DNA of 64,000 nucleotides from Struthio camelus (Eukaryota; Chordata; Aves; Struthioniformes; Struthionidae), in contig NC_090944.1 of NCBI RefSeq assembly GCF_040807025.1, positions 123,867,738 through 123,931,737 of the forward strand. The letters are read 5' to 3'. Below are positions 62,640 through 64,000 of the stretch, piece after piece. The position numbers were made by a program, and so were the translations under genes. The notes under the pieces were generated by a model that worked only from the letters and a program-made list of their open reading frames with translations, searched no databases and was not told the DNA's origin. How positions within the stretch are numbered: the first letter of the stretch is position 1; each line of letters opens with the position of its first letter.

Positions 62640-64000
62640 GAACATTTGGAGCTAGTGAGGAGATTAAAAAGAACTGACTAACCCGGCCAAGTAACACCAA
62701 AGGTAAGAATGACACAAGATGCTTTCAAATTGTCTGCGAGAGCCTAAACATCATAATGGGAGAAACAGTTAGAAATAGGAGAATTCTTAAAATGACCTGA
62801 AGGGAAAGTGTAGGCAGAATATCAAGGAACCTTCACAAATAGATAATTACCATAGAAAAAACAGAACTGTTTATCTGGGGAGAGGAGTGAAGAAAATGCT
62901 TAAATCAGTGCCATCCAGAAGTGAATTAAAACCAGGAAGTTCAAGTCCAGAGGGAAACTTTAGAGTTAGAGTTTGGAAAGCGAGTGTAGTTCGGTTCGTC
63001 ATCTTTCTTGCTCTTTGAATCCAATGACATGTATGGTGCCGAAGACTCCCAGACCTGCACAGACGAAGATAAACAGACTGATTTTTACTTAAAGCAGCAG
63101 GTGACTAAGTGGAAAGGAAAATGAGAACCACCTCTCTGGCACCACCAGCCACAAATCAGCCAGTCCTACTGGGAAATAAGGGAAACTTGGGAAATACAAC
63201 AACCACTTAGAAAACACACCGAAAAATTATTCTGGCAGATACTGCAGCCCACTTCAATTAGGAGGGGCGTTTTGAAGATCTATTGCAGAGGTAACAGAAT
63301 TAGCAAAAGCAAATAAAAAGGGCTGAAGAAAGATGCTGTTTTGAGAAGAGAAAAGAAAGCCTATTCCTGTGTTTAGACTATTCAATTAAGTTAGCGGTGT
63401 GGATTAACGCTACACGAGCCGAAGAAAGCCTGCAGCCAGCTCCAACAGCCGATACTGTCTTGGAATACAAATATTGAGCAGCAATTATACAAAAGCTCTT
63501 ACCAGGCAAGTTTTGGTGGGGGGAAACTTTAAAAATAAATGGTAAAGAGCAGCCTGACCAGAAATGAGGCAGCACTTTATGGAATACCAATTGCCACGCC
63601 AAAGGGAAGAAATGAAAGGAACGTGCTAAGAATGTCAACGACGACCCTGCGGTGAAGCAGTGAAGATCCCCAAAGCATGCAGCTAGACGGCTGGCACTGC
63701 GAGTCACCGGCCTATGCCTCCAACCCTTCCTGCCGCAAGAGGGAAGAGCTGGGCAGTAGAGACCCATGTGCCAGGACACCAAGAATACCCTCACCTGAGG
63801 AGGAGAGGGCAGGGTCACTCGCAGAGCATATCTTGGAGGTTTGATCTCTCACAGCTACACAACACACTATCAAGACAAAACGGGGCATTCTACCTCCATG
63901 ATTTGCCATAGGAATCGGGATCAGGCCCTTTCCTCAGTCTTCTTCAGCAAGTTAATAGCCTAGATTAAGGGGAACAGAATCCAGTTCCCAGATACAGGCA

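Larger units (their letters stand above)
28750..64000. other. Intergenic region upstream of ALK
   Basis: This 35-kb stretch holds no exon that I recognise on either strand. Open frames are short, overlap on both strands and match no family I know; the longest is 174 codons at 29512-30036. In mammals the next gene upstream of ALK is YPEL5; nothing like it is visible, so it would lie beyond 64000. Contents that can be named are simple repeats, two CR1/L3-type LINE fragments, several MIR-like fragments, scattered copies of another old amniote repeat, a 22-bp palindrome, and a few stretches that look like conserved elements. In 29250-30170, 31150-33000, 33800-36400, 41600-43330, 43480-45470, 45670-47660, 47730-48480, 50370-54950, 55850-57590, 58410-59210 and 61000-64000 I see nothing further apart from short homopolymers and non-specific open frames. 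Confidence 0.75.

Noticed and set aside
63378..63818. 146-codon minus-strand open frame near the window end, considered as an exon of a neighbouring gene
   Set aside because: No similarity to YPEL5 or any family I know, and no convincing splice-site-bounded segment.
1..64000. CRISPR arrays, bacterial operons, intact viruses, tRNA or rRNA genes
   Set aside because: None seen. The window is vertebrate nuclear DNA with an intron-bearing gene, and no regularly spaced repeats, tRNA-like folds with intact A/B boxes or rRNA motifs were recognised.

Overview
This window is vertebrate nuclear DNA and contains one recognisable gene, anaplastic lymphoma kinase (ALK), on the minus strand. Only its first coding exon (27279-27903) is inside the window. 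The exon encodes a signal peptide and the conserved ALK N-terminal region, and it ends at a GTGAGC splice donor in the same codon phase as mammalian ALK exon 1. The most likely source is a sauropsid, probably a bird. The reasons are an extremely GC-rich first exon in AT-rich flanks, low repeat density, and repeats limited to decayed CR1/L3-type LINE fragments, MIR-like CORE-SINE fragments and another old amniote repeat family. No young mammalian SINE or LINE is visible. I cannot name the species.

Layout, in plus-strand coordinates. 1-27278 is the 5' part of ALK intron 1; the remaining exons lie beyond position 1. About 26960-28600 is a CpG island covering exon 1, the 5' leader and the promoter. 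The leader holds a 19-triplet GCC/GCT repeat and a 15-bp tandem duplication. The promoter side holds a CCAAT box, a CRE-like site, an octamer flanked by inverted CRE half-sites, and GC boxes. 28621-28748 is a pyrimidine-rich tract (GGAA-rich on the gene's sense strand). 28750-64000 is intergenic DNA upstream of ALK, where I find no convincing exon.

The non-coding DNA carries simple repeats, long homopolymers (several may be assembly-sensitive), old transposon fragments, and several stretches that look by eye like conserved non-coding elements. Those stretches are AT-rich, unique and dense in homeodomain, PBX-MEIS or octamer sites. Calling them enhancers is inference and would need cross-species alignment.

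Nearly all open reading frames of 60-180 codons here match no family I know, overlap others on both strands, and look like chance. I found no CRISPR array, RNA gene, intact mobile element, virus or novel protein system. The more unusual signals are the promoter palindrome, the repeat-bearing leader with upstream start codons in all three frames, a perfect 22-bp palindrome at 33734, and the candidate conserved elements.
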